Assembly: GCF_015355755.1 (NCBI RefSeq)
Contig: NZ_JACVEE010000003.1
Span: forward strand, 496,001-560,000
From: Nocardia sp. XZ_19_385
GTDB lineage: Bacteria > Actinomycetota > Actinomycetes > Mycobacteriales > Mycobacteriaceae
DNA: 64,000 nt
Direction of reading: 5' to 3'
In this document: piece by piece, positions 44,539-53,481 of the stretch
How positions within the stretch are numbered: the first letter of the stretch is position 1
Layout: every line of letters starts with the position of its first letter
Program-made: the position numbers and the translations under genes
The notes under the pieces: model-generated
The model's database searches: none
Told to the model about the DNA's origin: nothing
What the model saw: only the letters and a program-made list of their open reading frames with translations

Positions 44539-45075
44539 CGGGCCAACGCCTCCATCAAATACCTGACCCATCCAGCACAGGCCAACCGGATAACCTACCC
44601 CGCTCGTGGATCGGCTTGACAGCCCGCTCCCTCAACTGCCGGAGCAGGCTCGCCGACCGCGGCGACCGAAACCGCTTCGCGGACAGCGGGTCCCGGTCAG
44701 ATTATTTCCCCGTTTCTCCGCTCGAACTGCACCAGGCGACCGAAGGACGTGAACTCACTATTCGGCAGATCAGTGCGTCCGGCGAGCAGAGATCATGTCG
44801 GCCCGTTGGCCTTCGATTCGGCGTCATGCGCCAAAGGTCAACGCGCTGAGATCATCTCAGCGTCTGACCTGCGTTGCCCCAAAGCTGCGCGCCGGCGATG
44901 TCGGAACAGGAGCGGCGCGAGCAACGCCGCGTCCACCACCCGGAGTTGCTCGCGGCGAAGTCGGGTCTGCGAGGTTCGCGCGGCCCCTACCATTCCGCCG
45001 GCCTGACCGATGCCACGTTCTGCCTGCGGCAGAACAGCAAGCTGGTCCGGGTCGACGATCACTACGGTCGATCTC
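44539..45075. other. 537-base intergenic stretch with one palindrome
   Basis: No gene could be supported. Short frames at 44838-45158 lack family patterns and ribosome-binding sites. The only structure is the 19-bp palindrome at 44844-44862. Confidence 0.45.
44844..44862. promoter_or_regulatory. 19-bp perfect palindrome
   Basis: CGCTGAGAT-C-ATCTCAGCG is a perfect dyad with one central base, about 210 bases before the hydrolase-like gene and 300 after the divergent septum-domain gene start. It may be an operator; no regulator gene is adjacent. Confidence 0.4.
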
Positions 45076-45819
45076 ATGGCAACGGTTACCACGCGCACGG
45101 TCCGATACCAGGCCGATGGCCTGACAATGGTCGGGCACCTCGCTCTCCCTGCCGGTGACCAGCGCCGTCCGGCGGTGCTCCTCGGCCCAGAAGGGCCAGG
45201 GCTCAGCGATGTCGAGCGCCACCGGGCCGAGGCCTTGGCCGAGCTCGGCTACGTGGCCCTCGCCTTCGACCTGCACGGCGGCCAGTACCTGGCCGACCCT
45301 GAGGCCATGCTGGCTCGTTGCATGCCGCTGCTCGACGACCCCGGCCGGATGCGGGACATCGGACACGCGGCGCTCGACGTGCTGCGTGCCGAACCGCGGA
45401 CCGATCCCGGCCGGATCGCCGCGATCGGCTACGGCACCGGCGGCGCGATCGCACTGGAACTCGGGCGGGCCGGAGTCGACCTGCGCGCGATCGCGACTGT
45501 CAATGGACTGATCACCGGCCGGCCGGGCGAGGCGGCGCGCATCCGCTGCCCCGTCTGGGCCGGGGTCGGGTCCGAAGACCCGATCATGTCCGCCGCGAAA
45601 CGCGAGGCGTTCGCCGCCGAGATGCAGTCCGCGAGCATCGACTGGCGCCTCGTGGTCTACGGCGGCGCCCTGCACGCCTTCCATCATCCGCCGGTCGACC
45701 AGCCCGTGGTCCCCGGCGTCGGCTATCACGCCCGGCACGCGCAACGGGCCTGGCGCGATGTCGTCGAGCTGCTCGGTGACAATCTGAACGACGAAGCGGA
45801 GAGCATCGTCGGCTCGTAA
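45076..45819 (+). CDS. Dienelactone hydrolase-family protein lacking the nucleophile
   Basis: 247 residues, alpha/beta-hydrolase of DLH type: RPAVLLGPEGPGLSDVERHR, YVALAFDLHGGQYLADPEAM, VGSEDPIM with the acid Asp168, and GALHAFHHPP with His200. At the nucleophile elbow the sequence is AAIGYGTGGAIALEL. Gly120 stands where DLH proteins have cysteine or serine (GFCFGG). Unless the nucleophile is supplied elsewhere, the protein should not hydrolyse esters by the usual mechanism. ATG 45076 opens a beta strand (VTTRTVRYQADGLTMVGHLA); upstream frame is not needed. It has no operon partner. Confidence 0.82.
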   Translation: MATVTTRTVRYQADGLTMVGHLALPAGDQRRPAVLLGPEGPGLSDVERHRAEALAELGYVALAFDLHGGQYLADPEAMLARCMPLLDDPGRMRDIGHAALDVLRAEPRTDPGRIAAIGYGTGGAIALELGRAGVDLRAIATVNGLITGRPGEAARIRCPVWAGVGSEDPIMSAAKREAFAAEMQSASIDWRLVVYGGALHAFHHPPVDQPVVPGVGYHARHAQRAWRDVVELLGDNLNDEAESIVGS

Positions 45820-45952
45820 CCGGATACGTCGGCTCCGCGTAACCGGGCAGTTGCCGGTCTGTGGCACGAGTTGGGTTGGGCAGGATGACAGTTCAAGCGG
45901 AGCACGGCGGTTCGGCGATAGACCGCGCCACGCGACTATGTGAGGGCTGGGC

Positions 45953-46513
45953 TCACCACCGGCGGAGGCCTCTCGGTTCGGATCTCGCGATGACCAGGTC
46001 AGGATTTCGCCTGAGCAGTTCAGCTGCGATCTCGTCCAGTGATATCGGGCGTAGCCAGCGCTCCGAGATGGCGAGGGGGTAGCCGACCCAGATCTTGCCG
46101 ATCGGGCCGTAGACCCATCTGGGCCAACGCCTTTCGGTGAGCTTCGGCTTGGGCTCGACTAGTTCGATAGCCAGGTACCTCATGGTGTGCACTGTGCTCA
46201 GATGGATACGCGATATCCCGGCCCACGGGATTCGGCCGAATGGGCCGAGCGTTACCCCTTGATCGTCGACTGCCACATCGGGTGCAGGGCGGATGAAGTG
46301 GTGCAGTCCGAGGAGCAGAGAGAGGGCTCCCGAAATGAGAGCAGCGAACACGGGAAACGTCAGTGCGGATTCGGTGGTGGTGGTCGTCATGAGTAGCAAC
46401 CAGCCGACCGCGATCCCTATCAGCCCCAACACGATCATCTCTACCCAACGGACCCACGAAGATCGAAAGATCGTTGGCGGATTCGGTAATTCCTGACGCT
46501 GGTCCACGTTCAT
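45953..46513 (-). CDS. STM3941-like membrane protein
   Basis: 186 residues with two transmembrane helices (WVEMIVLGLIGIAVGWLLLM, FAALISGALSLLLGLHHFI). A beta-rich PH-like domain follows: VAVDDQGVTLGPFGRIPWAG, SRIHLSTVHTMRYLAIELVE. It ends in an arginine-rich tail. This layout is that of the STM3941 family, of unknown role. ATG 46513 starts the protein shortly before the first helix. It stands alone between the hydrolase-like gene and the DUF1206 gene. Confidence 0.7.
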   Translation of the reverse strand: MNVDQRQELPNPPTIFRSSWVRWVEMIVLGLIGIAVGWLLLMTTTTTESALTFPVFAALISGALSLLLGLHHFIRPAPDVAVDDQGVTLGPFGRIPWAGISRIHLSTVHTMRYLAIELVEPKPKLTERRWPRWVYGPIGKIWVGYPLAISERWLRPISLDEIAAELLRRNPDLVIARSEPRGLRRW

Positions 46514-46672
46514 CGACTGTAGTGCTCGCCGTTCGGCAGGCAGAGGTCAGCGCGAACATCGTGGCGGGTAACGGTGCCTGCACTGGATGCACTCACCTCG
46601 GCAATAGCGGGCGTTCGGCCGGTGCCAGAAGCCTCGAGGCTGTTGTTCTTTCACGCGCCTCAGGCGGTGCGG

Positions 46673-47497
46673 CTAGTGGACCTTGCGGAACCGGGCGTCG
46701 AAAAACGTAAAGATCGCGAACGCGGCCAGGCCGAGCGCAACGATGAGCAGCAGCACGGTGCCGTACGGCTCGGCAGCCAGGGTCTTGAGCGCCACGTCCA
46801 GCCCGGTCGCCTTCTGCGGCTGGCTCTGCACGGCGGCCACGATGACGAGCACCCCGGCGCCCGCGTACACCGCACCGAGCGCCGCGTACCCGACCTGCCC
46901 GAGCCGGACCACGACCCGTTCCGTCGACCGGCTCGCCTTGCGGAAGTCCTGCTCTTCGTGGAACCGCTTCGACCAGCCATGACGGGCGACGAACAGGCCC
47001 GCGACGACGATCGCGAGCCCGATGGCGATCACCACCGGCTTGCCCCACTCCTTGCTGAGCAGGCTGCCGATGAGACCGAGCTGAGCCTGGTCGGTCGACG
47101 AGGCCGGCGACCCGTTCGCGAGCTTGGCCGCGCTGTAGGCGAGGTAGCCGAACAGAACCGCCTCGCCGAAGTTCATCGCGCGCAGCAGCTTCTGCTTCCG
47201 GCTGTCCCGCGCGCCGGTGAAGGCCTCGAGCAACTGCCACACCACGGCGACCCCGAGCCCGACGGCGATTAGCCAGAGCACGAACACGCCGCCGGTGTTC
47301 TCCGCGAGGTTCTGCAGCGCGCCGGTCTTGTCCGCTTTCCCGACCCCGCCGCCGTCGAGGTCACCGAGCGCGACCTGAACGCAGACCCACGCCACGAGGA
47401 GGTGAACTACGCCGTACGCCACCAGGCCCACCCGCACCGCCAACTGGAACGGCGCGCTGCCGGCCACCTCGTGATGGACCTGATTCGACTTATTCAT
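46673..47497 (-). CDS. DUF1206 membrane protein
   Basis: 274 residues with six membrane helices arranged as three similar pairs. FQLAVRVGLVAYGVVHLLVA, LRAMNFGEAVLFGYLAYSAA and VVRLGQVGYAALGAVYAGAG each begin a DUF1206 repeat with the R.G...YG pattern. The family is widespread in actinobacteria and of unknown function. ATG 47497 is chosen because the first repeat begins soon after it. No partner gene is adjacent. Confidence 0.83.
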   Translation of the reverse strand: MNKSNQVHHEVAGSAPFQLAVRVGLVAYGVVHLLVAWVCVQVALGDLDGGGVGKADKTGALQNLAENTGGVFVLWLIAVGLGVAVVWQLLEAFTGARDSRKQKLLRAMNFGEAVLFGYLAYSAAKLANGSPASSTDQAQLGLIGSLLSKEWGKPVVIAIGLAIVVAGLFVARHGWSKRFHEEQDFRKASRSTERVVVRLGQVGYAALGAVYAGAGVLVIVAAVQSQPQKATGLDVALKTLAAEPYGTVLLLIVALGLAAFAIFTFFDARFRKVH

Positions 47498-47817
47498 AAC
47501 CACACCACGAGAAGACCGTAACCGCGCGAGGTCTCGCTGGTACCCGTAATGCACGCGCTGCTGCCAGCCACCCGGCGGTCATCGAGGGGGGCCGCCACGC
47601 CGCGAGGACATCGCAGGACACCTGGTGCGCCGGAGGCAACCGCCTCAGGGCCTTCCTCGAGGGCATGGAATCTGCCTCGGGCGCAGAAGATTACCCAGCA
47701 ATGCCCGGTTGTAAACTGCCTGTATAGACACAGCGTCAAGGGGACTCTACGATCGACTGTTCTGCAGCCGCAGGGCAACACGCTGCTGTCTCGACAGCCC
47801 GGGGGAAAGTTCTTCCT
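47498..47817. other. 320-base divergent intergenic region
   Basis: It lies between the DUF1206 gene and the cysteine-repeat lipoprotein-like gene and must hold both promoters. No coding pattern or palindrome was recognised; GGGGGAAAG before 47818 is the ribosome-binding site of the latter. Confidence 0.45.
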
Positions 47818-48948
47818 GTGCAAAACAATTCATCCGTGGAGTCCGGCGCTCCCACGCCTACTCCCTGGGCTGCAGAGCCCCCGACGCCCGAGAACACCAT
47901 GGACACAGCCCTGCCGGCCCCCGCACGGAAATCTCGGCGCAAGCTCGTGCTGTCGCTGATCGCGCTGGCCGGCGTCTGCGCCGGAGTCGGCGGGATCGCT
48001 GGATATCTTGCCCTGCAAAGTAATTCGGTGCAATACGCGGTCGGCGACTGCGTGAAATTCGACGCCAGCAGCGACATCTCGGAACAGGACTGCGACGACG
48101 CGACGAATTCGCAGTACCGCATCGTGGCCCGCGGATCCGTGGCGGTCGTCCCGGAAGCACCCTGCATGAAGTATCAGAACGCCACCAGGACCGCCGTCGA
48201 TCCCACCGACACCAAAACGGTGCTGTGTCTCGCGCCAACCCAGTACAACAGCACGGACCCGGGCGCATTACACCCGCACGATTGCGTCGAAGCCAAGAAC
48301 GAAGGCGAAACTATAACGCGCACAAGCTGTCTCACCTTCAGCAACAACACCCACCGAGTAGTCGGCACTGAGCTGCGGCCGCGGGTTCCGGTCACCGACC
48401 AGGCCTGCCGCACCCACCCCACGGCCCGCGGCGCCTACGCGCAGGCCTCGCTCGGCGGTCGCGCGATCGTGGTGTGCGTGGTCCCGGTCGATCCGAAGGA
48501 GATCGGAAACGTCCAAGTCGGCGACTGCACAGATGCGACTCTTGCCAGGCTGGTCGAGTGCAAGACGCCGGACGCCAAACTTCGAGCGCTCGCCGTTCGC
48601 ACGGTCTACCAGCGCCCCGCCAGACCGGAATGCCTCGGCGTACCCGGCGCCACCGCGGTATCGGTACGGTCCGGCAACAAGACCGACCTGGTGTTCGTCT
48701 CCTGCTGGGGCCCGGTCCCCGAAAACCGGCCCATCTACGCCCACGCGGGCGATTGCCTCGCCTTCCCCGCCTCCGCGCCAACGGCTTTGGCCACGCGAGT
48801 GGACTGTTCGGACCCCGCGGCGGACCGCAACGTCCTCGCCCGCGTCGACAGCACCAACCGCGACGACTGCCCGGGCGCGGCCACCTCGGGAATCACCTGG
48901 GACGACATCCCGGCCGGCCCGCTGACCATCTGCCTGTCCCGGCGCTGA
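47818..48948 (+). CDS. Membrane-anchored protein with four GDC cysteine repeats (LppU-like)
   Basis: 376 residues. A Pro/Thr-rich cytosolic start, a basic KSRRK, and one transmembrane helix (LVLSLIALAGVCAGVGGIAG) precede an exported part. That part has four imperfect units of about 75 residues, each opening with a cysteine pair: YAVGDCVKF, HPHDCVEAK, VQVGDCTDATLARLVEC and AHAGDCLAFP..RVDC, each closing with a further cysteine near a VVCV/LCL strand. LppU-type lipoproteins of mycobacteria use the same unit singly. GTG 47818 follows GGGGGAAAG. The function is unknown; the repeats look like disulphide-linked envelope modules. Confidence 0.75.
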   Translation: MQNNSSVESGAPTPTPWAAEPPTPENTMDTALPAPARKSRRKLVLSLIALAGVCAGVGGIAGYLALQSNSVQYAVGDCVKFDASSDISEQDCDDATNSQYRIVARGSVAVVPEAPCMKYQNATRTAVDPTDTKTVLCLAPTQYNSTDPGALHPHDCVEAKNEGETITRTSCLTFSNNTHRVVGTELRPRVPVTDQACRTHPTARGAYAQASLGGRAIVVCVVPVDPKEIGNVQVGDCTDATLARLVECKTPDAKLRALAVRTVYQRPARPECLGVPGATAVSVRSGNKTDLVFVSCWGPVPENRPIYAHAGDCLAFPASAPTALATRVDCSDPAADRNVLARVDSTNRDDCPGAATSGITWDDIPAGPLTICLSRR

Positions 48949-49517
48949 CGCCGCACCGGCGGATCGACCATCCGTGTCCGCCGCTGACCTCACCCCGCCT
49001 GCGGCGTCTCGGCGGTACGTGAGCCACGGCCGCCTGCACCGGTAGAGCTGGGCTTCGTCGAATCGGGAATGGACGATCCGACAAGCGGTGAGGATGTGGC
49101 CCGTTGACCTAGACCGATCAGCCTATCGACTGAGGCGACAAGTGAGCTGACGGCCGGCATGTCTTGGACATGCCCGCCGCCAGCTTGTATTTGCACGGTC
49201 GGCTGACAGCCCATGGCGCGAGATGGCCTGCACGGCAACGGCTCTGACCAAATTGGCTGATGTCGCAGCCGAGCTCGATTCGGCAGATAAGCGGCAGATG
49301 CGGATGTCCGAACGCGCCGGTCGCGATATGAGCGCACACCTCGGCTGAGCATAGCCAGTGTGGCCATGATCTCCTGGCAGCCTGCTCGGTGAAACATCGA
49401 CTCCCGATGGACCGATGCGACCATCATGGATTCCAATCACGCAGATAGCTACCCTATGTACGTTAATCACGCACCTGGCGTAGCTTTGCTCATCGGAATT
49501 CTCGTCCTCACCCCCTC
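48949..49517. other. Gene-poor stretch, no supported gene
   Basis: Open frames on the minus strand (for example 48990-49436) have no ribosome-binding site, domain or biased codon third positions. The sequence looks like decayed DNA. Confidence 0.45.
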
Positions 49518-49634
49518 GTGGTGGTGACACTTCGGTGGCGCGGCAAGTCTTGGCTCGTAGTGGTGCTCGGTGGTGCGGCCGCGGTGGTCATCGGCTACGT
49601 CGTGGGCCAGGCTGCAATCCCTCTGATTTGGTGA
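49518..49634 (+). CDS. Possible small membrane protein
   Basis: A 38-residue frame starting at GTG 49518: VVVTLRWRGKSWLVVVLGG followed by AAAVVIGYVVGQAAIPLIW. It has one basic segment and one membrane-length hydrophobic helix. No ribosome-binding site is obvious, and it may be the tail of a decayed membrane gene. The hydrophobic pattern is too regular to ignore. Confidence 0.3.
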   Translation: MVVTLRWRGKSWLVVVLGGAAAVVIGYVVGQAAIPLIW

Positions 49635-49921
49635 AGACCGTTGCCCACGGAGTCGATCACCGTATTCGCGCCCGCTGGCATGTGCGGATGTCCTGAGCCG
49701 CAACCGATCTCACCCACCAACCGAGCAGGTACGGCGTTCACGAGCGCGCGGTATGCGGTGACCGCCTGAGCCCGCAGGCATGATGGTGCGTTACCGATGC
49801 TGGGATGATCTGCCCGTTGATCCACCGCAGGCTCGCGCTGGTCGCTTGGGACCACGCGATCCGAACGCTCAGCCCGATCAAGGGCGAGCGCCAATCCACC
49901 AGACCCCGATCCGACCGGTGA
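49635..49921. other. Gene-poor stretch, no supported gene
   Basis: Frames on the minus strand here have no recognisable domain and no ribosome-binding site. Confidence 0.4.
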
Positions 49922-50524
49922 TCAGGTGTCATGTGCGATCGTGATCATCCGACTGGCCGGGTCAACCACACTGGGCCAGCCCGTACCCGGCGCCGGCCCG
50001 ACCCATTTGCGACCGTCATCTTCAGTCCATTCGCAACCTGCGGGCTCGCCACCATCGAGGTGCACATCGAGGAAGTTCGACGCCTGCCATCGAGCGGAGG
50101 TCGCGATGCCAGTGGGGAGCGGATTGAGCGGCGACAGCCAGGAGATGTGGGTGAGGTAGGGGTCGGCCCACCGCCCTCCGAAGATTCCCCTGGCAGTGCT
50201 GTATCGCACGCACAGCGCCAACTCCGTGTCGATCCAGCACTCCTCGACCGAGATCGAACGGCCACGGTTCGCAAGGAAGACAAAGTTCTCGGCGACAGCA
50301 ACAGCCCACCGGCGACACGGCTCGAACATGAGATCCGCGAATGTCGGATCCGCCGGTCCTGGATCGACCTCCTCTTTTGGCTGCCGACGAGAACGGGGCA
50401 CCGCGGAGCCGCTGTGGGCGTATACCACCATGTGTGTGACATTCGTGGCGTCGGAGACCGTAGATTGATCCAACTCGGGCTGGTCGTCGCTGTTGTCGGG
50501 GACGAGCCCGGTGCCGGGGATCAC
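49922..50524 (-). CDS. Hypothetical protein
   Basis: 200 residues with no signal or membrane segment. The start is uncertain; GTG 50524 and the methionine of MVVYAHSGSAVPR are both possible. The centre (FVFLANRGRSISVEECWID, then ARGIFGGRWADPYLTHISW) and the Trp-rich end (EWTEDDGRKWVGPAPGTGWP) look like a folded cytosolic protein. I do not recognise the family. It sits alone in a gene-poor, lower-GC area. Confidence 0.45.
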   Translation of the reverse strand: MIPGTGLVPDNSDDQPELDQSTVSDATNVTHMVVYAHSGSAVPRSRRQPKEEVDPGPADPTFADLMFEPCRRWAVAVAENFVFLANRGRSISVEECWIDTELALCVRYSTARGIFGGRWADPYLTHISWLSPLNPLPTGIATSARWQASNFLDVHLDGGEPAGCEWTEDDGRKWVGPAPGTGWPSVVDPASRMITIAHDT

Positions 50525-50650
50525 CGGCAGGGGCGCACGGCGCCCTTCCTGAAGGAAATGTTCACGCGCCCACCGTATCTGCCCCTTCCCGCCGCCCGCA
50601 ACACACGTCCAGGCAACTGCTGGTGGTGCGCCCGGCGCCTCCGCGCGCTG

Positions 50651-50848
50651 TCACCGATGGTCTGCCAACCCGATCAGGGCCAGCTCCGCAGCGCGGTCTC
50701 GTAAAGCGTATCGGTCCGGGGTTTCCTCCCCGATCTCGCCGGTCTCGTCTCGATTCCAGGCGGCCGTGGCTGCCTCGGCCAACTCTAGGGGCAAGCGAAC
50801 GGAGACCGGCTGAACTCGAGGGGCGATACATTCGCCAATATCGTGCGT
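50651..50848 (-). pseudogene. Small conserved-looking ORF without a normal start codon
   Basis: The frame after a stop at 50849-50851 encodes VQPVSVRLPLELAEAATAAW, then NRDETGEIGEETPDRYALRD and RAAELALIGLADHR. The even charge pattern and helix-forming composition look like a small antitoxin-like or DUF protein. The only in-frame usual start is a TTG that would cut off the first strand, so the gene is either truncated at its 5' end or shifted. Confidence 0.35.
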
Positions 50849-50975
50849 TCACCGGCAACCGTGATGCGTTCGGCCGTTGATCTTCCGCAGTCTCGCTTCG
50901 GACCGCGCGGGTCGCGGCGGAAGCGGGCGGTCGAGCTGGGATGGCGGACCAGCTTGCGATCCGTAGCCTGGATGG

Positions 50976-51833
50976 GTGGGAGTTGTGGATATCGGCTGCG
51001 GGCCTGGTGTGGGTTGGGATTTCGCGGGTTCGTCTGCTGCCGCGCCGTTGGGTGGCGCGATCATCGGGTACCGCGATGTGGGTGGCGCTGGGTTGGACTT
51101 GCGGGTTGCCGCGACGGCGGCGGTCGCCGTGATGATCGAGTTCGGGGGCCGTGAGTTGATTGTCGACGACGCTGGTGGCCGGCAGACGTTGGGCAGTTTC
51201 GTCGTGGGACTTCCCATGGCTCCCATGCGTATTCGTAGCAGGCAGGCCGAGTGGGTAGAGGTTCGCTTGTCGCCGATCCGGGCGTACTCCCTGTTGGGTA
51301 TTGCCGCAACCGATCTGGGCCGTGGCGTTGTCTCGTTGGAGGAGCTGTGGGGATCGGAGGTCCGGCGACTCCGGGAGCAACTCGCGGACGCGGGGACTTG
51401 GGAGGAACGGTTCGCCCTGACGAAATCGTTTCTGGCACAGCGCGACAGGCCGACGCGGACGCCGGATCCCGAGGTGATGGCCGCCTGGCATCGCATACTC
51501 GCTTCCGGTGGTCAGGTGAAGGTCGGCGAGCTCGCCGGCTCCCTCGGATGGAGCCGTAAGCGGCTGTGGGCGAGGTTCGAATCCCAGATCGGTCTGACAC
51601 CCAAGCGGGCGGCGATGCTGGTCCGATTCCGTTGCGCGGTAGACAGTTTGCTGGCGGGCCGGCCCGCCGCCGACGTCGCGGCGGTATGTGGGTACACCGA
51701 TCAGGCTCACCTGTGCCGGGATGTGTCGATCTTCGCGGACCGCACACCGGGGGCGCTGCACGCGGACAACCTGCCTGCCATCGCCCTGGATCGGTACCGG
51801 GCCTGGGGAACATTTTTCCAATCCCAGGGGTGA
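50976..51833 (+). CDS. AraC-family transcriptional regulator
   Basis: 285 residues. The N-terminal half is a cupin-like sensing domain (ELIVDDAGGRQTLGSFVVGL, MRIRSRQAEWVEVRLSPIRA). The C-terminal about 110 residues form the double helix-turn-helix: VKVGELAGSLGWSRKRLWAR with FESQIGLTPKRAAMLVRFR, then AADVAAVCGYTDQAHLCRDV and SIFADRTPGAL. GTG 50976 lies before VVDIGCGPG. It is followed 91 bases later by a DUF998 gene on the same strand, which it may control. Confidence 0.82.
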   Translation: MGVVDIGCGPGVGWDFAGSSAAAPLGGAIIGYRDVGGAGLDLRVAATAAVAVMIEFGGRELIVDDAGGRQTLGSFVVGLPMAPMRIRSRQAEWVEVRLSPIRAYSLLGIAATDLGRGVVSLEELWGSEVRRLREQLADAGTWEERFALTKSFLAQRDRPTRTPDPEVMAAWHRILASGGQVKVGELAGSLGWSRKRLWARFESQIGLTPKRAAMLVRFRCAVDSLLAGRPAADVAAVCGYTDQAHLCRDVSIFADRTPGALHADNLPAIALDRYRAWGTFFQSQG

Positions 51834-51924
51834 TCTATCGGTCGATAGTGGTGTTCACCTCGGTGTGTTCGGCGAGCCGAATGCACTGAGCCCGCACCCG
51901 ATTGACGACGAGAGGGCACCTATC

Positions 51925-52620
51925 GTGACCGACACCCTTCACCCTGCGAAGCTACAGAACCGCCCTGGAGAGCAGTCGGTGACGACACTGCTGCTGGCCG
52001 GCGGTGTCGTTGGTCCGCTGCTCAACATCGTTGTCATTCTTGTCCTCGGGGCCATACGCCCTGACTACAACGCCTGGGTAGTCCCCGACAGCAACCTCGA
52101 ACTGGGGCCTGGTGGGTGGATGCAGATAACCAACTACATCGTCACCGGAGCGCTCCTGCTCGCTTTCGCCCTCGGGACGAGGCGGCTTCTGCGAACAGGA
52201 CGTGGGTCCACCTGGGTGCCGATCCTGCTGGGCATCTATGGCCTGACCTTCGTCGCCATCGGGCCTATCCTTCCCGATCCGTCGCTGGGTTATCCGCCGG
52301 GAGCGCCGGAGGTGCTGACCGTTCACGGCGCCATCCATAGTCTCCTCGGTCTGGTTCAGTTCACTTCGTTGGTTGCGGCTTGCTTCGTGCTGGCACGGCG
52401 CGATAGGGCCCTCGAAAGGCGCGGCTGGGCTTGGTATTCGGTCGCCACCGGCGTGCTGGTCGCCATCTCTTATGTCGTCTTCGTCCTTCTCGCCAAATTG
52501 TCCGATGGGGGACCGGCAGGGCTCATCGAACGGCTGGGGATCATTGCCAGCGGCATTTGGATTGCTCTGCTGGCGATCCGCCTGATGATCGGAAACGACG
52601 ACAGATCAACCGGACGGTAA
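51925..52620 (+). CDS. DUF998 membrane protein (first copy)
   Basis: 231 residues with six hydrophobic helices in the DUF998 order: VTTLLLAGGVVGPLLNIVVI, WMQITNYIVTGALLLAFALG, WVPILLGIYGLTFVAIGPIL, VHGAIHSLLGLVQFTSLVAA and WYSVATGVLVAISYVVFVLL. The family mark PDPSLGYPPGAPEVLTVHGA between helices is present. The function is unknown. GTG 51925 is the first start in frame before the helices. A second member lies 0.9 kb away at 53482 with its own repressor. Confidence 0.82.
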   Translation: MTDTLHPAKLQNRPGEQSVTTLLLAGGVVGPLLNIVVILVLGAIRPDYNAWVVPDSNLELGPGGWMQITNYIVTGALLLAFALGTRRLLRTGRGSTWVPILLGIYGLTFVAIGPILPDPSLGYPPGAPEVLTVHGAIHSLLGLVQFTSLVAACFVLARRDRALERRGWAWYSVATGVLVAISYVVFVLLAKLSDGGPAGLIERLGIIASGIWIALLAIRLMIGNDDRSTGR

Positions 52621-52680
52621 TCGACTGTTCCAGTGCGTTGCCGATACTGAGATGATCTCGGCCCGTTGCTCTTTGGGGCG

Positions 52681-52708
52681 TGCCGCGCGGCTGATGGGCC
52701 GCGCGGCA
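52681..52708. terminator. Bidirectional terminator
   Basis: TGCCGCGCGG (52681-52690) pairs perfectly with CCGCGCGGCA (52699-52708) around an 8-base loop, between convergent DUF998 and TetR genes. Confidence 0.75.
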
Positions 52709-52725
52709 TTGTCGGAGGTCGAGCC

Positions 52726-53373
52726 CTAGACGCCGCGGTCCAGCATGGTGAGGAGTTGGTCGGTGAGGTGGTCGAGCTGCTCGGGTTCGAGGAAGCGGAG
52801 GGGTCCGTCTACTGCCAGATAGGCCAGGCCGTGGACCGTGGGCCAGGCCAGGAACTCCGCGCCGGGGCGGCGTTCGCGGGGGAGGAGGCCGGTGTCTACC
52901 AGGCCGTCGAGGGAGTCCGAGAGGATTTCTATTGCGGATCTGCCGGTGGGGCCGGCACTTTCGGGTTCCGCGACCGCGGAGACGTCGCGCTGGGTGGCGA
53001 AGGCGGTGCGGAACAGGCCGGGTTCCGCGCGGGCGAAGCGCAGGTAACCGGATCCGACGGCGCGGAAGCGGGCTCGGGCGCTGGCGGCTGGGTCGCCGGA
53101 GGGTGGTAGCGCCTCCTGTTCGGCGGCCATGGCGGTCGCCAGTTTCGCGAGGGCGACGCGAGCTACCGCCTGCACCAGGGCTTCTCGGTCCTTGAAGTGG
53201 GTGTATGCGGCGTTGGGTGCGACCTCGGCCCGGCGCGCGGCTTCGCGCAGCACGATCGACTGAGGGCCGCCGCCTTCGCGGGCCATAGCGACGCCGGCGT
53301 CGATGAGCGCTTCCCGGAGCGCGCCGTGCCGGTAGGTGGCGCGCCGGGGTTTCCGGCTCGCGGGTTCGGTCAT
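52726..53373 (-). CDS. TetR-family repressor
   Basis: 215 residues. The N-terminal DNA-binding domain reads RHGALREALIDAGVAMAREG, VLREAARRAEVAPNAAYTHF. The ligand half includes ARARFRAVGSGYLRFARAEP and the WHG-type core GLAYLAVDGPLRFLEPEQLD. ATG 53373 follows AGGAGGACC. Two identical-type palindromes lie in the 108-base gap to the divergent DUF998 gene, so repression of both genes is very likely. Confidence 0.88.
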   Translation of the reverse strand: MTEPASRKPRRATYRHGALREALIDAGVAMAREGGGPQSIVLREAARRAEVAPNAAYTHFKDREALVQAVARVALAKLATAMAAEQEALPPSGDPAASARARFRAVGSGYLRFARAEPGLFRTAFATQRDVSAVAEPESAGPTGRSAIEILSDSLDGLVDTGLLPRERRPGAEFLAWPTVHGLAYLAVDGPLRFLEPEQLDHLTDQLLTMLDRGV

Positions 53374-53401
53374 TGGTCCTCCTGTGGTCGTGAGAAGTGT
53401 A

Positions 53402-53418
53402 TCTGGACATTGTCCAGA
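53402..53418. promoter_or_regulatory. TetR operator copy 1
   Basis: TCTGGACATTGTCCAGA: perfect 8-base arms around one central T. An identical-arm copy lies 34 bases away (53436-53452). Confidence 0.85.
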
Positions 53419-53435
53419 AGTCGTGTATGTTCCTT

Positions 53436-53452
53436 TCTGGACAGTGTCCAGA
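53436..53452. promoter_or_regulatory. TetR operator copy 2
   Basis: TCTGGACAGTGTCCAGA: same perfect arms as 53402-53418, central G. The 34-base centre-to-centre distance is about three helical turns, so both sites face the same side of the DNA. Confidence 0.85.
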
Positions 53453-53481
53453 AGCAACAGTCGCATCCCGGAGGAATGATC

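Noticed and set aside
44874..45158. Open frame before the hydrolase-like gene
   Set aside because: No ribosome-binding site, no domain pattern, and it runs out of frame into the real gene.
48990..49436. 148-residue open frame on the minus strand
   Set aside because: Low-pattern composition and no start signal; better read as decayed DNA.
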